Source: Fonticella tunisiensis
Lineage (GTDB): Bacteria > Bacillota > Clostridia > Clostridiales > Caloramatoraceae
NCBI RefSeq assembly: GCF_004364155.1
Contig: NZ_SOAZ01000024.1
Location: forward strand, 1-50,195
DNA length: 50,195 nucleotides
Reading direction: 5' to 3'
Below the pieces are notes generated by a model. It worked only from the letters and a program-made list of their open reading frames with translations, did no database searches and was not told where the DNA came from. The translations under genes and the position numbers were made by a program. This document shows positions 15,043 to 23,861 of this stretch, piece by piece. How positions within the stretch are numbered: position 1 is the stretch's first letter; every line of letters starts with the position of its first letter.

Positions 15043-16773
15043 CTATTTACACCAGCCTTTTATAATCTCATATTCTTCACCGGTGATTCCAAAGTATTTA
15101 TTTAGGACACTATCAAGCCTGTCCCTTAAATCATCGCCCTTCTTTATAACCTCCTTCTCAAGCTCAGGAATATATTCCGGTATTTTCAGCGTCATTATTT
15201 TATTGGGATAGTATTCGTAAATGTCATCTCCAAGCTTTTTTGCCATGATCTTTATATAAAATTCATATATTCTGCTGTTCAAAATCCCCAGCAAAAACTC
15301 ATAGCTAATGGTATTTATAAACATATCCCTTATTTTAATGGCATAAACGTCTGCACTGAAATAGCTTCCCCTATCAAGGGCAAATCTGTTTCTCGAGGCT
15401 TTAAAGGGATAAATTATTTTCAAATCATCAAAAAGTTCAGGCCTTCTCCCCCATTGAAGCTCATACCATTTTCTTCTTCCATTTATACATTCCCTTCTTC
15501 TCTCCAGCCTATCCCTAAACCTTTCTATGTAGCTAATTGCGTTTTTATATTTTTCTTCACAACATATTAAATCAGAATAAATGATAACCTCATCTGAGGG
15601 CTGAACGTTAAAGGCTTCCACATTTTTATTTTTAATCCATGGCCTTAGCACATCCCTTTCTATTCCAAGGGCTTCGGCCTCATCCACTTTAAGTACAAAG
15701 GCATCGTCACAGCCCGTAATAATGCCCTGGTATCCCTCGCACAGGGTATTAAGCTCAACACCCTTTATTTTGTTTAAAATCGACTCCTCCAATTCGTCTA
15801 AAAACATCCATCTGTCATCCCTCATCCTTTGCATATCCACACTTATATGCCTTGAATAGATGTTTTCCCAGGATTTAATATCCCTAAAAACCTCCTCTCC
15901 CCTTCCCTTCGCCTCCTCCATCAGCCTGAAATAGTGGGTTTTCTCCCCCTGTTCATCCTTTATAAACTCCATTATCATATTGTCAACCCCTGCCCCCTTT
16001 ATTACCCTTACACCATAGAAGTCAATTAGAGTTGATATCGTCCCAGACTTTTTAATATATCTTCTTAGCTTTTCACCATTTAGAGCCTCAAGCAGATATC
16101 TGGAAGTAAAAAATAGAAGTTTTCCTCCATCTTCAAGGCTGTCTATTGATTTTTTTATGAAACAATAGGATATATCCCCCTTGTCTGAAAACACCTCGCC
16201 ATACAATCTATAAAGCTCTTCTCTATAGCTTCCGGTTAAAACCTTGTGCCCCATATACGGTGGATTGCCAATTATGATATCATACTTTTCTTTAGAATCT
16301 AAAAGGAAATCCTTCTTATCTATATTTTTAAAAACGTATCCCGTCCTGTCATAGAGCTCCAGAGCCGTAATCATAACTGCGTTTTCATCTATATCAGATC
16401 CATATAAATTATTTTGAAGAACATGCTCCTCAACGTTTGCCAATCCCTCATCCCTTCCTTTTTGGACAAGATGTTCAAAAAGGGATATGAGAAAATATCC
16501 ACCTCCACAGGAGGGGTCGGCTATCCTTATATATGGATTTTCCTTTAAACTAACATCCTCTAAAGCCCTCTTAACCATAAAATCCACGATCTCATGGGGA
16601 GTATAGAAGCTTCCCATTTGCTTTTTTAATTCTTTGTAGCATAAATTCTGGTAAACTTCACCTATGCTTCTTTTTATGTTCCACTTTTCTTTAAAAACAT
16701 GAAGAGAAGGCTCTTCTCCCCTGTTTATTCTTTCATAAACGTTTCTTATATCTGTAACAAAATCCCTCAGCAT
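15043..16773 (-). CDS. CamA-like type IIG DNA adenine methyltransferase
   Basis: The 576-residue protein has the N6-adenine methyltransferase motifs DPSCGGG at 86-92 (AdoMet binding) and NPPY at 170-173 (catalysis), followed by a C-terminal DNA recognition domain with GIITGCD at 350-356 and RRKWYELQWG at 433-442. These strings and the length agree closely with my memory of C. difficile CamA (577 residues), an orphan enzyme that methylates CAAAAA and affects sporulation. No nuclease motif or restriction gene is nearby. GGAGGG precedes the ATG. Whether the target is also CAAAAA cannot be read from sequence. Confidence 0.78.
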   Translation of the reverse strand: MLRDFVTDIRNVYERINRGEEPSLHVFKEKWNIKRSIGEVYQNLCYKELKKQMGSFYTPHEIVDFMVKRALEDVSLKENPYIRIADPSCGGGYFLISLFEHLVQKGRDEGLANVEEHVLQNNLYGSDIDENAVMITALELYDRTGYVFKNIDKKDFLLDSKEKYDIIIGNPPYMGHKVLTGSYREELYRLYGEVFSDKGDISYCFIKKSIDSLEDGGKLLFFTSRYLLEALNGEKLRRYIKKSGTISTLIDFYGVRVIKGAGVDNMIMEFIKDEQGEKTHYFRLMEEAKGRGEEVFRDIKSWENIYSRHISVDMQRMRDDRWMFLDELEESILNKIKGVELNTLCEGYQGIITGCDDAFVLKVDEAEALGIERDVLRPWIKNKNVEAFNVQPSDEVIIYSDLICCEEKYKNAISYIERFRDRLERRRECINGRRKWYELQWGRRPELFDDLKIIYPFKASRNRFALDRGSYFSADVYAIKIRDMFINTISYEFLLGILNSRIYEFYIKIMAKKLGDDIYEYYPNKIMTLKIPEYIPELEKEVIKKGDDLRDRLDSVLNKYFGITGEEYEIIKGWCK

Positions 16774-16861
16774 TTCAGCCCTCCTTTAATCAGACTAATA
16801 AAATTATAACTGTAAAGCCTCCTTTTATCAAAACCTATGTCAAACATATCCCAGGCACCTA

Positions 16862-16886
16862 TAAAAAAACCACCCAAATTGGGTGG
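16862..16886 (-). terminator. Terminator of the zinc-ribbon gene
   Basis: A 7-8 bp stem CCACCCAA/TTGGGTGG is followed on the minus strand by TTTTTTTAT, 9 bases after the stop codon at 16895. Confidence 0.85.
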
Positions 16887-16894
16887 ATATTAAA

Positions 16895-17140
16895 TCAAAG
16901 TATCTTCCTTACCTTTTCAGCTTCATATTCCCTGATAAACTTATTATTCGATTCGTCCCTTATAAGAAGCCTTACAACACCATCCTTTATCTTTAAAACC
17001 TTTCCTTTCAATTTGCTTCCAATAACGTTAACCGGGGCTCCTGCCACAAGCTCCTTAAGGGTTTCATTCTTACAAAAATCACATGACAAATCACTCTTTA
17101 CCACTCTTTTACATCTGGTACAATAATAAAGTTTGCTCAT
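16895..17140 (-). CDS. Small zinc-ribbon protein
   Basis: This 81-residue protein starts with four cysteines in two CxxC pairs, YCTRCKR and CDFCKNE, about residues 6-24, a zinc-ribbon. A beta-rich region follows (VIGSKLKGKVLKIKDGVVRL) that looks like a small SH3- or OB-like barrel. The ATG at 17140 is preferred because GGGAGG lies 8 bases before it; an upstream ATG almost touches that site. It is a single-gene unit with its own terminator. I do not recognise a named family; a role in nucleic acid or ribosome binding is only a guess. Confidence 0.7.
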   Translation of the reverse strand: MSKLYYCTRCKRVVKSDLSCDFCKNETLKELVAGAPVNVIGSKLKGKVLKIKDGVVRLLIRDESNNKFIREYEAEKVRKIL

Positions 17141-17334
17141 ATACATACCTCCCAACTATTTTTGGGCAATGATGGATATAAAACTGCTTTAGAGCAACAT
17201 ACAAACTTCTTAAATTCTATATAACTTGCATAAACTGCCATATAACTAATATATTCTATATATTTAGAAAATTTCCTTCATATACTGATAAGAAGATAAA
17301 AAGAATTAAATGGAAATGAAAGGCTGAAGAGAAT

Positions 17335-17363
17335 AAAAAATGGGGCGGGTTTTTATACCCGCC
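17335..17363 (-). terminator. Terminator of the fRMsr gene
   Basis: A 7-bp stem GGCGGGT/ACCCGCC with a 6-base loop is followed on the minus strand by CCATTTTTT, right after the gene ending at 17368. Confidence 0.87.
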
Positions 17364-17367
17364 TACC

Positions 17368-17874
17368 CTATACCCTTGTTAGCTCATCCCAGTTGATATA
17401 TTTGTTAAGTTTCTCTACAAACTCTTCAAGATAAAGCTTATCCACCTCATCAAATCTATCAAATACTGGGGCGTCAATATCAAGTACTCCATATAATACA
17501 TCATTCTTTACAATCGGAACCACTATCTCCGATCTTGAGGCCGCATCACAGGCTATATGCCCTTCAAATTCCAGCACATTTGGAACCACATATGTTTTTC
17601 TATCCCTTGCAGCGCTTCCACAAACGCCTCTGCCAACCTTTATCCTTGTACATGCAACCTTCCCTCCAAAGGGCCCTAAGACAAGCTCACCATCCTTCAT
17701 AATATAAAAGCCTGCCCAGTTTATGTTCTCCAGATTATTAAATAGATGTGCTGCACTGTTGCTTAGATTTGCGAGGGAATCATTTTCTGATGATATGAGA
17801 CCTTCAAGGGTCGTAAGAAGCAGCTTATAAAACTTCTCCTTGTCATCTGCAACTATTTTACTATTGTCGTGCAT
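17368..17874 (-). CDS. msrC: Free methionine-(R)-sulfoxide reductase, GAF domain
   Basis: The 168-residue single-GAF-domain protein has the fRMsr signature LGPFGGKVACTRIKVGRGVC and HIACDAASRSEIVVP. The three family cysteines are at 75, 85 and 109, with Cys109 in the position of the catalytic residue. It reduces free methionine-R-sulfoxide with thioredoxin. The gene has a GGAGGTG site before the ATG and its own terminator, with no obvious partner gene. The symbol follows the E. coli enzyme; other names (yebR, ytsP) are also in use. Confidence 0.88.
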   Translation of the reverse strand: MHDNSKIVADDKEKFYKLLLTTLEGLISSENDSLANLSNSAAHLFNNLENINWAGFYIMKDGELVLGPFGGKVACTRIKVGRGVCGSAARDRKTYVVPNVLEFEGHIACDAASRSEIVVPIVKNDVLYGVLDIDAPVFDRFDEVDKLYLEEFVEKLNKYINWDELTRV

Positions 17875-17983
17875 ATTTTCACCTCCCAGAAGTATATTCT
17901 ATCATAAATCAACATACAGCAATACTCCTGTCTCCATTTTGAATTGCCGAAAAGCTTTAAGCTATTAACCTTTTCCCCTGCAT

Positions 17984-18625
17984 TTACAGCTTTCCTTCCA
18001 CCAGTTCAATAATACGTTCTTTTCTTTCCTTTGCAAGTTCAAGAAGGCCTTCACATTCCCTGGAAGCTGTATCAACCACATTCCTATCCTTTATAGCCGC
18101 AAGGTTAATCCTTACATTTAAAACTGCACTTTCAAGGGCAGAAAGTGCAAAAAGTGCCCCCACTCCTGCATCGGATATGGCATTGGGATTGCCATACTTT
18201 GCAGAAATTTCGAGAAGGTCGAATATTTCAATGGCTTTACGGGCCATTTTAAGGGGCACTTCCATAGCGCCTTTATATGCCTCCTGTATGCTTCTGCTTC
18301 TTATGTCCTTCTCCTCCTCACTTTCCTTTGGAAGTTTAAAGGCAGCCATAACCTTATTAAATGCATTTATATCCTCATCCATAAGCTCAAGGAACTCATC
18401 CTTAAGCTCTCCCGCCCTCAAAAGGCTTTTATTAATCTTTTCCTTTACAGAATCATCGTATTCGTTATAAAACTTCTTTCCAGTTGTTAAATTGAAAACC
18501 ATACCCGCCAGAGCAGCGCCAATGCACGCTCCAAGTGCAGCCGCAGAACCACCTCCTGGGGCAGGCATACTTGAGTAAAGTTTATCCATAAACTCCTTAA
18601 CGGACAACTTCTCAATTTTTTCCAT
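17984..18625 (-). CDS. Cyclodeaminase/cyclohydrolase family protein (FTCD-C/FchA-like)
   Basis: The 213-residue helical protein has the family signature PAPGGGSAAALGACIGAAL near residues 22-40. Members are formimidoyl-tetrahydrofolate cyclodeaminases or, in clostridia, methenyl-tetrahydrofolate cyclohydrolases (FchA) that interconvert one-carbon folates. The length fits a stand-alone FchA-type protein. I chose the ATG at 18625 because AAGGAGGG precedes it by 5 bases. No other folate gene is adjacent, so the exact reaction is not resolved. Confidence 0.82.
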   Translation of the reverse strand: MEKIEKLSVKEFMDKLYSSMPAPGGGSAAALGACIGAALAGMVFNLTTGKKFYNEYDDSVKEKINKSLLRAGELKDEFLELMDEDINAFNKVMAAFKLPKESEEEKDIRSRSIQEAYKGAMEVPLKMARKAIEIFDLLEISAKYGNPNAISDAGVGALFALSALESAVLNVRINLAAIKDRNVVDTASRECEGLLELAKERKERIIELVEGKL

Positions 18626-18790
18626 GATATCCCTCCTTAATGGTACAAACAACCATTTCTAATAACAATTTTATCACCTTTAACAGCAATATCAACATGG
18701 TTTATTTCTGCCCATTTCCAATTCTGAGCGAAATCGACAGTTCCCATGCCAGCCTGGTCCTCTTTTTTATCATATCGTCAAGGTAAAGTT

Positions 18791-18875
18791 AAAAAAAGTG
18801 GCTAACAAGCCGTAGTGAAATCCGTTATACTTAAGGATATGCAAGTTTAACGAATTCGCCTGGCTTGTCAGCCGC
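18791..18875 (-). terminator. Long palindromic terminator after the gene ending at 18920
   Basis: A 78-base imperfect palindrome has outer arms GTGGCTAACAAGCC (18798-18811) and GGCTTGTCAGCCGC (18862-18875) and inner arms containing CGTTATACTT and AAGTTTAACG. On the minus strand it runs into seven T residues, so it can act as a terminator. Its apex resembles that of the element at 21013-21281, so it may be a repeat recruited as terminator. Confidence 0.65.
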
Positions 18876-18919
18876 ATCATATATTAAAACTCTTTGAATT
18901 GAGTGGTGTGAAGGCTGTT

Positions 18920-19906
18920 TTAAATGTCCTCCTCCGTTATGAGGTTTTGCGAATCAACATAGGTTATTGTACTGTCGCTGATATCTATTATCTTCACATC
19001 AGGTTTTATCCTTATATTTTTTTGATTTATTAAATCATATACATGATCTTTATAGACTAGATATATCCTGTTATCCTTGCTATAAACATCTTCGTAGGAA
19101 GTATCATCAATATTCATCTGGTAACTAACCCTTTCATCCTTAACAACGTATATGGTTTTAGCATCTTCCATTGACATGAGGTATAGATTATCATCCTCAT
19201 CAACTCCAAGGAGTTTAAATTTATTTTCCTTTCCGTATTTAAAAAGTCTATTATTTATATATACGTTGTTTTTATAATCCTCATACACGAGTACATCCTC
19301 GTTGTTTAAAAGATTCACAGCATCTATTTTTTTATTCGATACAGCAATTGATACCGTTTTCATGATGTTTATTCTATAGATGTTGTTCTGTATTTCGTTT
19401 TTTGCCTTCGTCTCAACGTTTACATAAATAACATTAGTATACTTTGAATATTTTACATCATCTATTCTGTAAAAGTTCTTTACTGGAAAGGCCTTATGGT
19501 CTGCACTCTCATCCCTTGCAATGTCGTAAGTTTTAATATAAAGCCTTCCATTTGCATAAACGAAATACATAACGATACTTCCATTATCAATCGGAGCTGC
19601 ATATACTACAGGATTAAGCTCATTTATTTCTTTAACAAGTTTATCGTTTTTTATATTCTTTATATAGATATTTCCCTTATTAACATAGGTCACATAATCC
19701 GTATCATGTACTCTTGAAACATACTCAGCTCCCTCCGGAAGCTTGACATGAAGATTAAGGGCGTTTACAATAAAACTTCCCTTTTTCTCTTCCGATATAT
19801 CGGTGTTTTCTGAAAGAAGCACATTGTTTACATAGTATAAAGGTGTAAGAGTTATAACAACGCCTATAATCGAATATATTATCAGCTTCTTAATTATCCT
19901 TTTCAT
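18920..19906 (-). CDS. Membrane-anchored exported protein of unknown function
   Basis: The 328-residue protein has a basic N-terminus and one hydrophobic anchor (about 7-30), followed by a long beta-strand-rich exterior domain with repeated patterns such as NGRLYIKTYD, DDNLYLMSMED and DNRIYLVYKDHVYD. These suggest a beta-propeller-like fold. I do not recognise a named family. AGGAGGG precedes the ATG, and the gene follows the NAGPA-type gene by 9 bases, so the two proteins probably work together at the cell surface. No catalytic motif is evident. Confidence 0.7.
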   Translation of the reverse strand: MKRIIKKLIIYSIIGVVITLTPLYYVNNVLLSENTDISEEKKGSFIVNALNLHVKLPEGAEYVSRVHDTDYVTYVNKGNIYIKNIKNDKLVKEINELNPVVYAAPIDNGSIVMYFVYANGRLYIKTYDIARDESADHKAFPVKNFYRIDDVKYSKYTNVIYVNVETKAKNEIQNNIYRINIMKTVSIAVSNKKIDAVNLLNNEDVLVYEDYKNNVYINNRLFKYGKENKFKLLGVDEDDNLYLMSMEDAKTIYVVKDERVSYQMNIDDTSYEDVYSKDNRIYLVYKDHVYDLINQKNIRIKPDVKIIDISDSTITYVDSQNLITEEDI

Positions 19907-19915
19907 AATACCCTC

Positions 19916-20863
19916 CTACTTTATTATAAAGGCAGAAGGTATAGACCTTTCTCCGAGTATATCAGAAGGCTTGTTTACTACCTGTTTGTCCAAAACCATT
20001 GTTGAGGATGATCCTCCATCAAGGTTAGCAGCATTGTACGCTCCATACTTTAAAAGTACATTTTGAACATCCTTTAATGTAGCACCTATACTATCCTTCT
20101 GCCTTCCATCGATAACTAAAAGCAGCACAGCTCCATCCTTTCTCTGCCCTATGGCAGTTCTTGGAGCAATGCCCCATCCTCCGTCACCACTTTTAATCAT
20201 GGGCTTTCCGTTGATTATAAGAGGCGGGCCAAAGGTAACGGCATCCCTTATTTTCATACTCTTTATCTGACTTAAGGAATAATTGCCTATTATAAGCACG
20301 TTCTTATCGTTGAATCCAATGATGCCGTAGGTCGAAGATTTATCTATATGCTTTATTTTACCGTTTTCTATTAGAATTCCTGAAGGCTCTCCGCCTGTAC
20401 CGGTCATCTTCCTGTCGCTGAATCCCCCAGCGTTTATCCCACCGACTGCATCATATTTTTTAACTATTTCGCTTAGGGTCATTCCCCTTTCTCCAAGCTC
20501 ATCCGCTGTCCCAACTGATATTCTTGCAGGATTATCGATAATCATAAGATAACCTCTGAACTTGTTGGCTTTGATATTTATTACGTTTATATCGTTTGAC
20601 TTACTGCCTATAACTATTTCATCCTCATTTTCCCTTTCAGATGCTATTCCACTCTGATTCTTTTCCATTATCCTTTTGATTTCTTCATCGCTTAAAAATA
20701 TCGTCGCAAGATACTTGTGTCTTAAAGTGGTCATCGCCGATGTAACAAAGGTCTCCTTAATCCTTGTAAAGGGTCCGTAAAACACAAGATAAATTCCAAG
20801 TATGGTGCAGAATATAATTTCAAATACTATGAAACCAGTTATTTTTTTAAGCTTTTTAATCAT
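19916..20863 (-). CDS. Phosphodiester glycosidase (NAGPA) family protein
   Basis: The 315-residue protein has an N-terminal membrane anchor (about 5-30) and an exterior NAGPA domain with GGINAGGF, GTGGEPSGILIENG, APRTAIG, VIDGR and NLDGGSSSTM. In animals the domain uncovers mannose-6-phosphate by removing GlcNAc from a phosphodiester; bacterial members are linked to exopolysaccharide and wall glycan turnover. The ATG at 20863 is chosen because AAGGTGG precedes it; the longer frame lacks a site. It is in an operon with the unknown exported protein downstream. With a phospho-decorated glycan locus in the same window, a sugar-phosphodiester substrate is plausible but unproven. Confidence 0.83.
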   Translation of the reverse strand: MIKKLKKITGFIVFEIIFCTILGIYLVFYGPFTRIKETFVTSAMTTLRHKYLATIFLSDEEIKRIMEKNQSGIASERENEDEIVIGSKSNDINVINIKANKFRGYLMIIDNPARISVGTADELGERGMTLSEIVKKYDAVGGINAGGFSDRKMTGTGGEPSGILIENGKIKHIDKSSTYGIIGFNDKNVLIIGNYSLSQIKSMKIRDAVTFGPPLIINGKPMIKSGDGGWGIAPRTAIGQRKDGAVLLLVIDGRQKDSIGATLKDVQNVLLKYGAYNAANLDGGSSSTMVLDKQVVNKPSDILGERSIPSAFIIK

Positions 20864-20985
20864 ACATATCCACCTTTCTCTGGCTTTGAAAGCATGGAAC
20901 ATCCATACAACATTATAGTTTATAGAGTTTATATCAAGTTATCAACAAATAAATTGTAAATATTTTTTATTTTAAATACGAAATA

Positions 20986-21008
20986 TGGCACAGTACCAGG
21001 CTGTGCCA
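20986..21008. other. Short hairpin beside the palindromic element
   Basis: TGGCACAG-N7-CTGTGCCA is a perfect 8-bp inverted repeat. No T tract follows closely on either strand, so a terminator role is doubtful. It abuts element C, and together they fill the 410 gene-free bases between the NAGPA and TauE genes. Confidence 0.5.
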
Positions 21009-21012
21009 AAGG

Positions 21013-21281
21013 ATTAATTTAACTCGTTGTGCTAGATAAATTTACAGATCGGCGCTGCGATAAAAAATATATTTCATTCACCAGTACGCTCAGCAAAGAA
21101 GTTCTAAGGCTCGGGATTTGAAAAATCAAGAACTTTCGTTAAACTCGCCTTGCTTAAGTCACGAAAGTTCTAGGATTTTTCTGCATCCCTTCGCCTAGAA
21201 CTTCTAATTGCCAGCTTTATGTGAATTTCATATATTTTTTATCTCCGCTCTGCCCCTGAACTATCACAACGGATTAATTTA
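21013..21281. repeat. Palindromic intergenic element, full copy C
   Basis: The element can fold over its whole length. The left end has TTTAACTCGTTGTGCTAG and GATAAAAAATATAT; the right end, on the other strand, AATTAATCCGTTGTGATAG and GATAAAAAATATATG. The central arms are AGAAGTTCTAAGG with CCTAGAACTTCT and GAACTTTCGT with ACGAAAGTTC. GGATTAATTTA occurs at both edges (21011 and 21271). The right edge supplies the stop codon of the TauE gene, so insertion probably trimmed that gene's 3' end. Confidence 0.75.
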
Positions 21282-22029
21282 TTATGTTTAACATCATTTT
21301 AACAGCAACGCCCAGTGACATAACCACAAAGATAGGCTTTACAAGCCTTACCCCTTCTTTAAGAGCCATTTTAGTTCCTATCCTGGCGCCAAGTATCATA
21401 AATATCATAACGGGAAGCCCGAGAACATAATCAATCTTGCCCTGAATCGCAAAAAGGATAAGGGAGGTTATATTGCTAATAAAGTTAAGAACCTTGGCAT
21501 TTCCTCCTGCCTGAACAAAATCAAAACCATATATGCTTATAAGGCCGAACATGATAAATGAGCCTGTACCGGGACCGAAAAATCCATCATAGAACCCAAG
21601 GGCGAAGGCTAAAAGCATTCCAAAGAAAACATTCTTTCCTGTAAGCCCCTTAAATTTGTCCTCCCTGCCCATTGATTTTGAAAAAAAAGTATATATAGAA
21701 ACAGCCAATATCATTATAAACACCGTGGTGTTCAAAAATTTCTGATCTATTTTAAGTACAGTATTTACTCCTAAAACCGCTCCCAAAAGTGTAAATGGAA
21801 TAAGGTATCTTAAGAGCTTGAAGTTCACCTTGCCCGACGCTGCATACTTTATAGAACTTGTAAAGGCCGAAGCAGTTGCAGAAAACTTATTCGTTCCAAG
21901 GGCAAAATGCGGCTGTACTCCGGCAATTAGAAAGGCTGGAAGACTTATAAGCCCTCCCCCTCCGGCAATTGAATCCACGAAGGAAGCTGCAAAACCTGCC
22001 ATGCATAAAAACAATATTTTAGTTACCAT
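21274..22029 (-). CDS. TauE/SafE family membrane permease
   Basis: This 251-residue integral membrane protein has about seven or eight hydrophobic segments and the family pattern GFAASFVDSIAGGGGLISLP near the N-terminus, repeated as GFYDGFFGPGTGSF in the second half. Members export sulfite, sulfoacetate or other small organic anions; the substrate is not readable. The start at 22029 follows GGGGGAT. The stop codon lies inside the right end of repeat element C. The gene is monocistronic and lies downstream of murJ in the same direction, behind the murJ terminator's far side. Confidence 0.85.
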   Translation of the reverse strand: MVTKILFLCMAGFAASFVDSIAGGGGLISLPAFLIAGVQPHFALGTNKFSATASAFTSSIKYAASGKVNFKLLRYLIPFTLLGAVLGVNTVLKIDQKFLNTTVFIMILAVSIYTFFSKSMGREDKFKGLTGKNVFFGMLLAFALGFYDGFFGPGTGSFIMFGLISIYGFDFVQAGGNAKVLNFISNITSLILFAIQGKIDYVLGLPVMIFMILGARIGTKMALKEGVRLVKPIFVVMSLGVAVKMMLNIIN

Positions 22030-22074
22030 AATATCCCCCATCACAACAAAAGTTATAGATATTTTATCATATTT

Positions 22075-22107
22075 TTAAAAAAATTACCACTGCTGAAGTG
22101 GTAATTT
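22075..22107 (-). terminator. Terminator of murJ
   Basis: A perfect 11-bp stem AAATTACCACT/AGTGGTAATTT with a 5-base loop is followed on the minus strand by a T run. It lies about 40 bases after the gene ending at 22147. Confidence 0.85.
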
Positions 22108-22146
22108 TTTATTTGCTGATTCATACATGGCGCAGGCATATACCGC

Positions 22147-23721
22147 CTACTTTTTAAACTTTCGTTTTATTGTTCCAACTGCAAAATCAAGCTCTCCCAT
22201 TTTAAGAGCATAGGCCGCTAAAATATATATAATCATCCCAACAGCAATGGCTGTACCTGCATCAATCAACTGGGCCATCTTCGACGCCGTTCCAATGGAA
22301 CCTTCAACAACCTTCGAAATTCCAAAGGCAGCAGCCCCCATTATTATAGAAGCAATAGTTGCCTTCGACGTTGAAATCATCAATTCCTTTGTCCTAAGCC
22401 CATCAAACCTTCTGGCAAGAAGTTTATACAGAAGTATCATCTGCAAAATAGATGTAAGGGAGCTTGAAAAGGCAATTCCTCCAATTGCAAGGTTGCTGAA
22501 TTTAACAAATATGAGGTTTAATATTACATTTGCAGCAAAGGCAATGGCCCCAACCTTAACGGGGGTTTTTGTATCCTGTATCGCATAAAACCCTCTTATA
22601 ATAATAGGTACTGCTGACTGGCCTATTATGCCTATTGCATAGAAGCTTAGAGCAAAGGCCGTTACCTTAACATCCTGCTCCATGAATTTTCCGGATTTAA
22701 AAAGCAGCCTTACAACGGGCTCACTTATGGCCATGATTCCTGCTGTCGCCGGTATTATAATAAACATAAGGGTTTTGAGCCCATTTAAAAGCGTATCCTT
22801 AAACTCTTCAATTTCTTTTTTGGCAATGTGCATGGACATTTCAGGAAATATTGTCGTTGAAATGCTTGCACCAAAAATACCTATAGGTAGCATCATAATC
22901 CTCTGGGCATATCTAAGCGCAGTTATGCTTCCATCATCAAGGAACGAGGCTATATTCTGGTTTACAACAAGGTTTAACCTTGCAAGGGCAAGTCCTATAA
23001 TAGCTGGTCCCATAAGCCTCAGCATCCTTCTGTATCCAGCATTTTTTGTATTCAGTTCAAGCCGAAATCGCTTTCCAAAGGCTAAAAACTCGGGAAGCTG
23101 CACCGCAACGTTTAATATGGCCCCAGCAACAACCCCAACTGCCATACCATAAATTCCAAATTTACGTCCAAGAAGCAGTGCTCCTAAAATAATACCAACA
23201 TTATAAAGCATGGGCCCCAGAGATGGAATGGTAAACCTCTTATAGGAATTCAATATTCCTCTAATGAGGCCTGCAAGTACCGTAAAGGTTACGGCCGAAA
23301 ACATTATCCTGGTAAGCTTTACCGTAAGTTTAAAGCCTTCCTGATTATCTGTCATGCCTGCCGCAACAAAGGGTACCAAATAGCGTGCAAATACCATTCC
23401 CAATAAATTGAAAACGATGATAAATATCATAGATACAGTTATAAAGGTATTGGCTGCATTCCAGGCCCCTTCCTCATCTTCCTCCGCAAGATATGAGTTG
23501 AAAACAGGCATAAACCCTGAGCTCAGCGCCCCCGATATTAAAAGGTCGAAAAGCACATCTGGTATTGTAAAAGCTGCAAAAAAGGCATCTGTAACATAGT
23601 TGCTTCCAAACACCCTTGCAGTTATCATTTCCCTTACAAACCCCAATATTCTGCTCAAAAAAAGAGTAATCATGAGCATAAAAGTGGCCCTTTTTATATT
23701 TTCACCCTTTGGTCTCGTCAT
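22147..23721 (-). CDS. murJ: Lipid II flippase MurJ
   Basis: The 524-residue protein has about 14 membrane segments and MurJ/MviN features, including LSRILGFVREMITARVFG at the N-terminus and the later RRFD-type loops. It moves lipid II, the peptidoglycan precursor, across the membrane. AAGGGAGA precedes the ATG. It is a single-gene unit. A second MurJ-like protein at 37028-38578 lies inside the polysaccharide locus; this copy, next to housekeeping genes, is the likelier peptidoglycan flippase. Confidence 0.87.
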   Translation of the reverse strand: MTRPKGENIKRATFMLMITLFLSRILGFVREMITARVFGSNYVTDAFFAAFTIPDVLFDLLISGALSSGFMPVFNSYLAEEDEEGAWNAANTFITVSMIFIIVFNLLGMVFARYLVPFVAAGMTDNQEGFKLTVKLTRIMFSAVTFTVLAGLIRGILNSYKRFTIPSLGPMLYNVGIILGALLLGRKFGIYGMAVGVVAGAILNVAVQLPEFLAFGKRFRLELNTKNAGYRRMLRLMGPAIIGLALARLNLVVNQNIASFLDDGSITALRYAQRIMMLPIGIFGASISTTIFPEMSMHIAKKEIEEFKDTLLNGLKTLMFIIIPATAGIMAISEPVVRLLFKSGKFMEQDVKVTAFALSFYAIGIIGQSAVPIIIRGFYAIQDTKTPVKVGAIAFAANVILNLIFVKFSNLAIGGIAFSSSLTSILQMILLYKLLARRFDGLRTKELMISTSKATIASIIMGAAAFGISKVVEGSIGTASKMAQLIDAGTAIAVGMIIYILAAYALKMGELDFAVGTIKRKFKK

Positions 23722-23861
23722 TTTCTATCTCCCTTCGCACAAGTCTTATTAAATTATAATCCAATATAATCCTTTCTTCAATAAGATGGCGGTTAACAAA
23801 GGGCATACATTTCTGTTATTATATTTAAAAATACTATAACCTTTGATAAGGAGGAGTTTTC

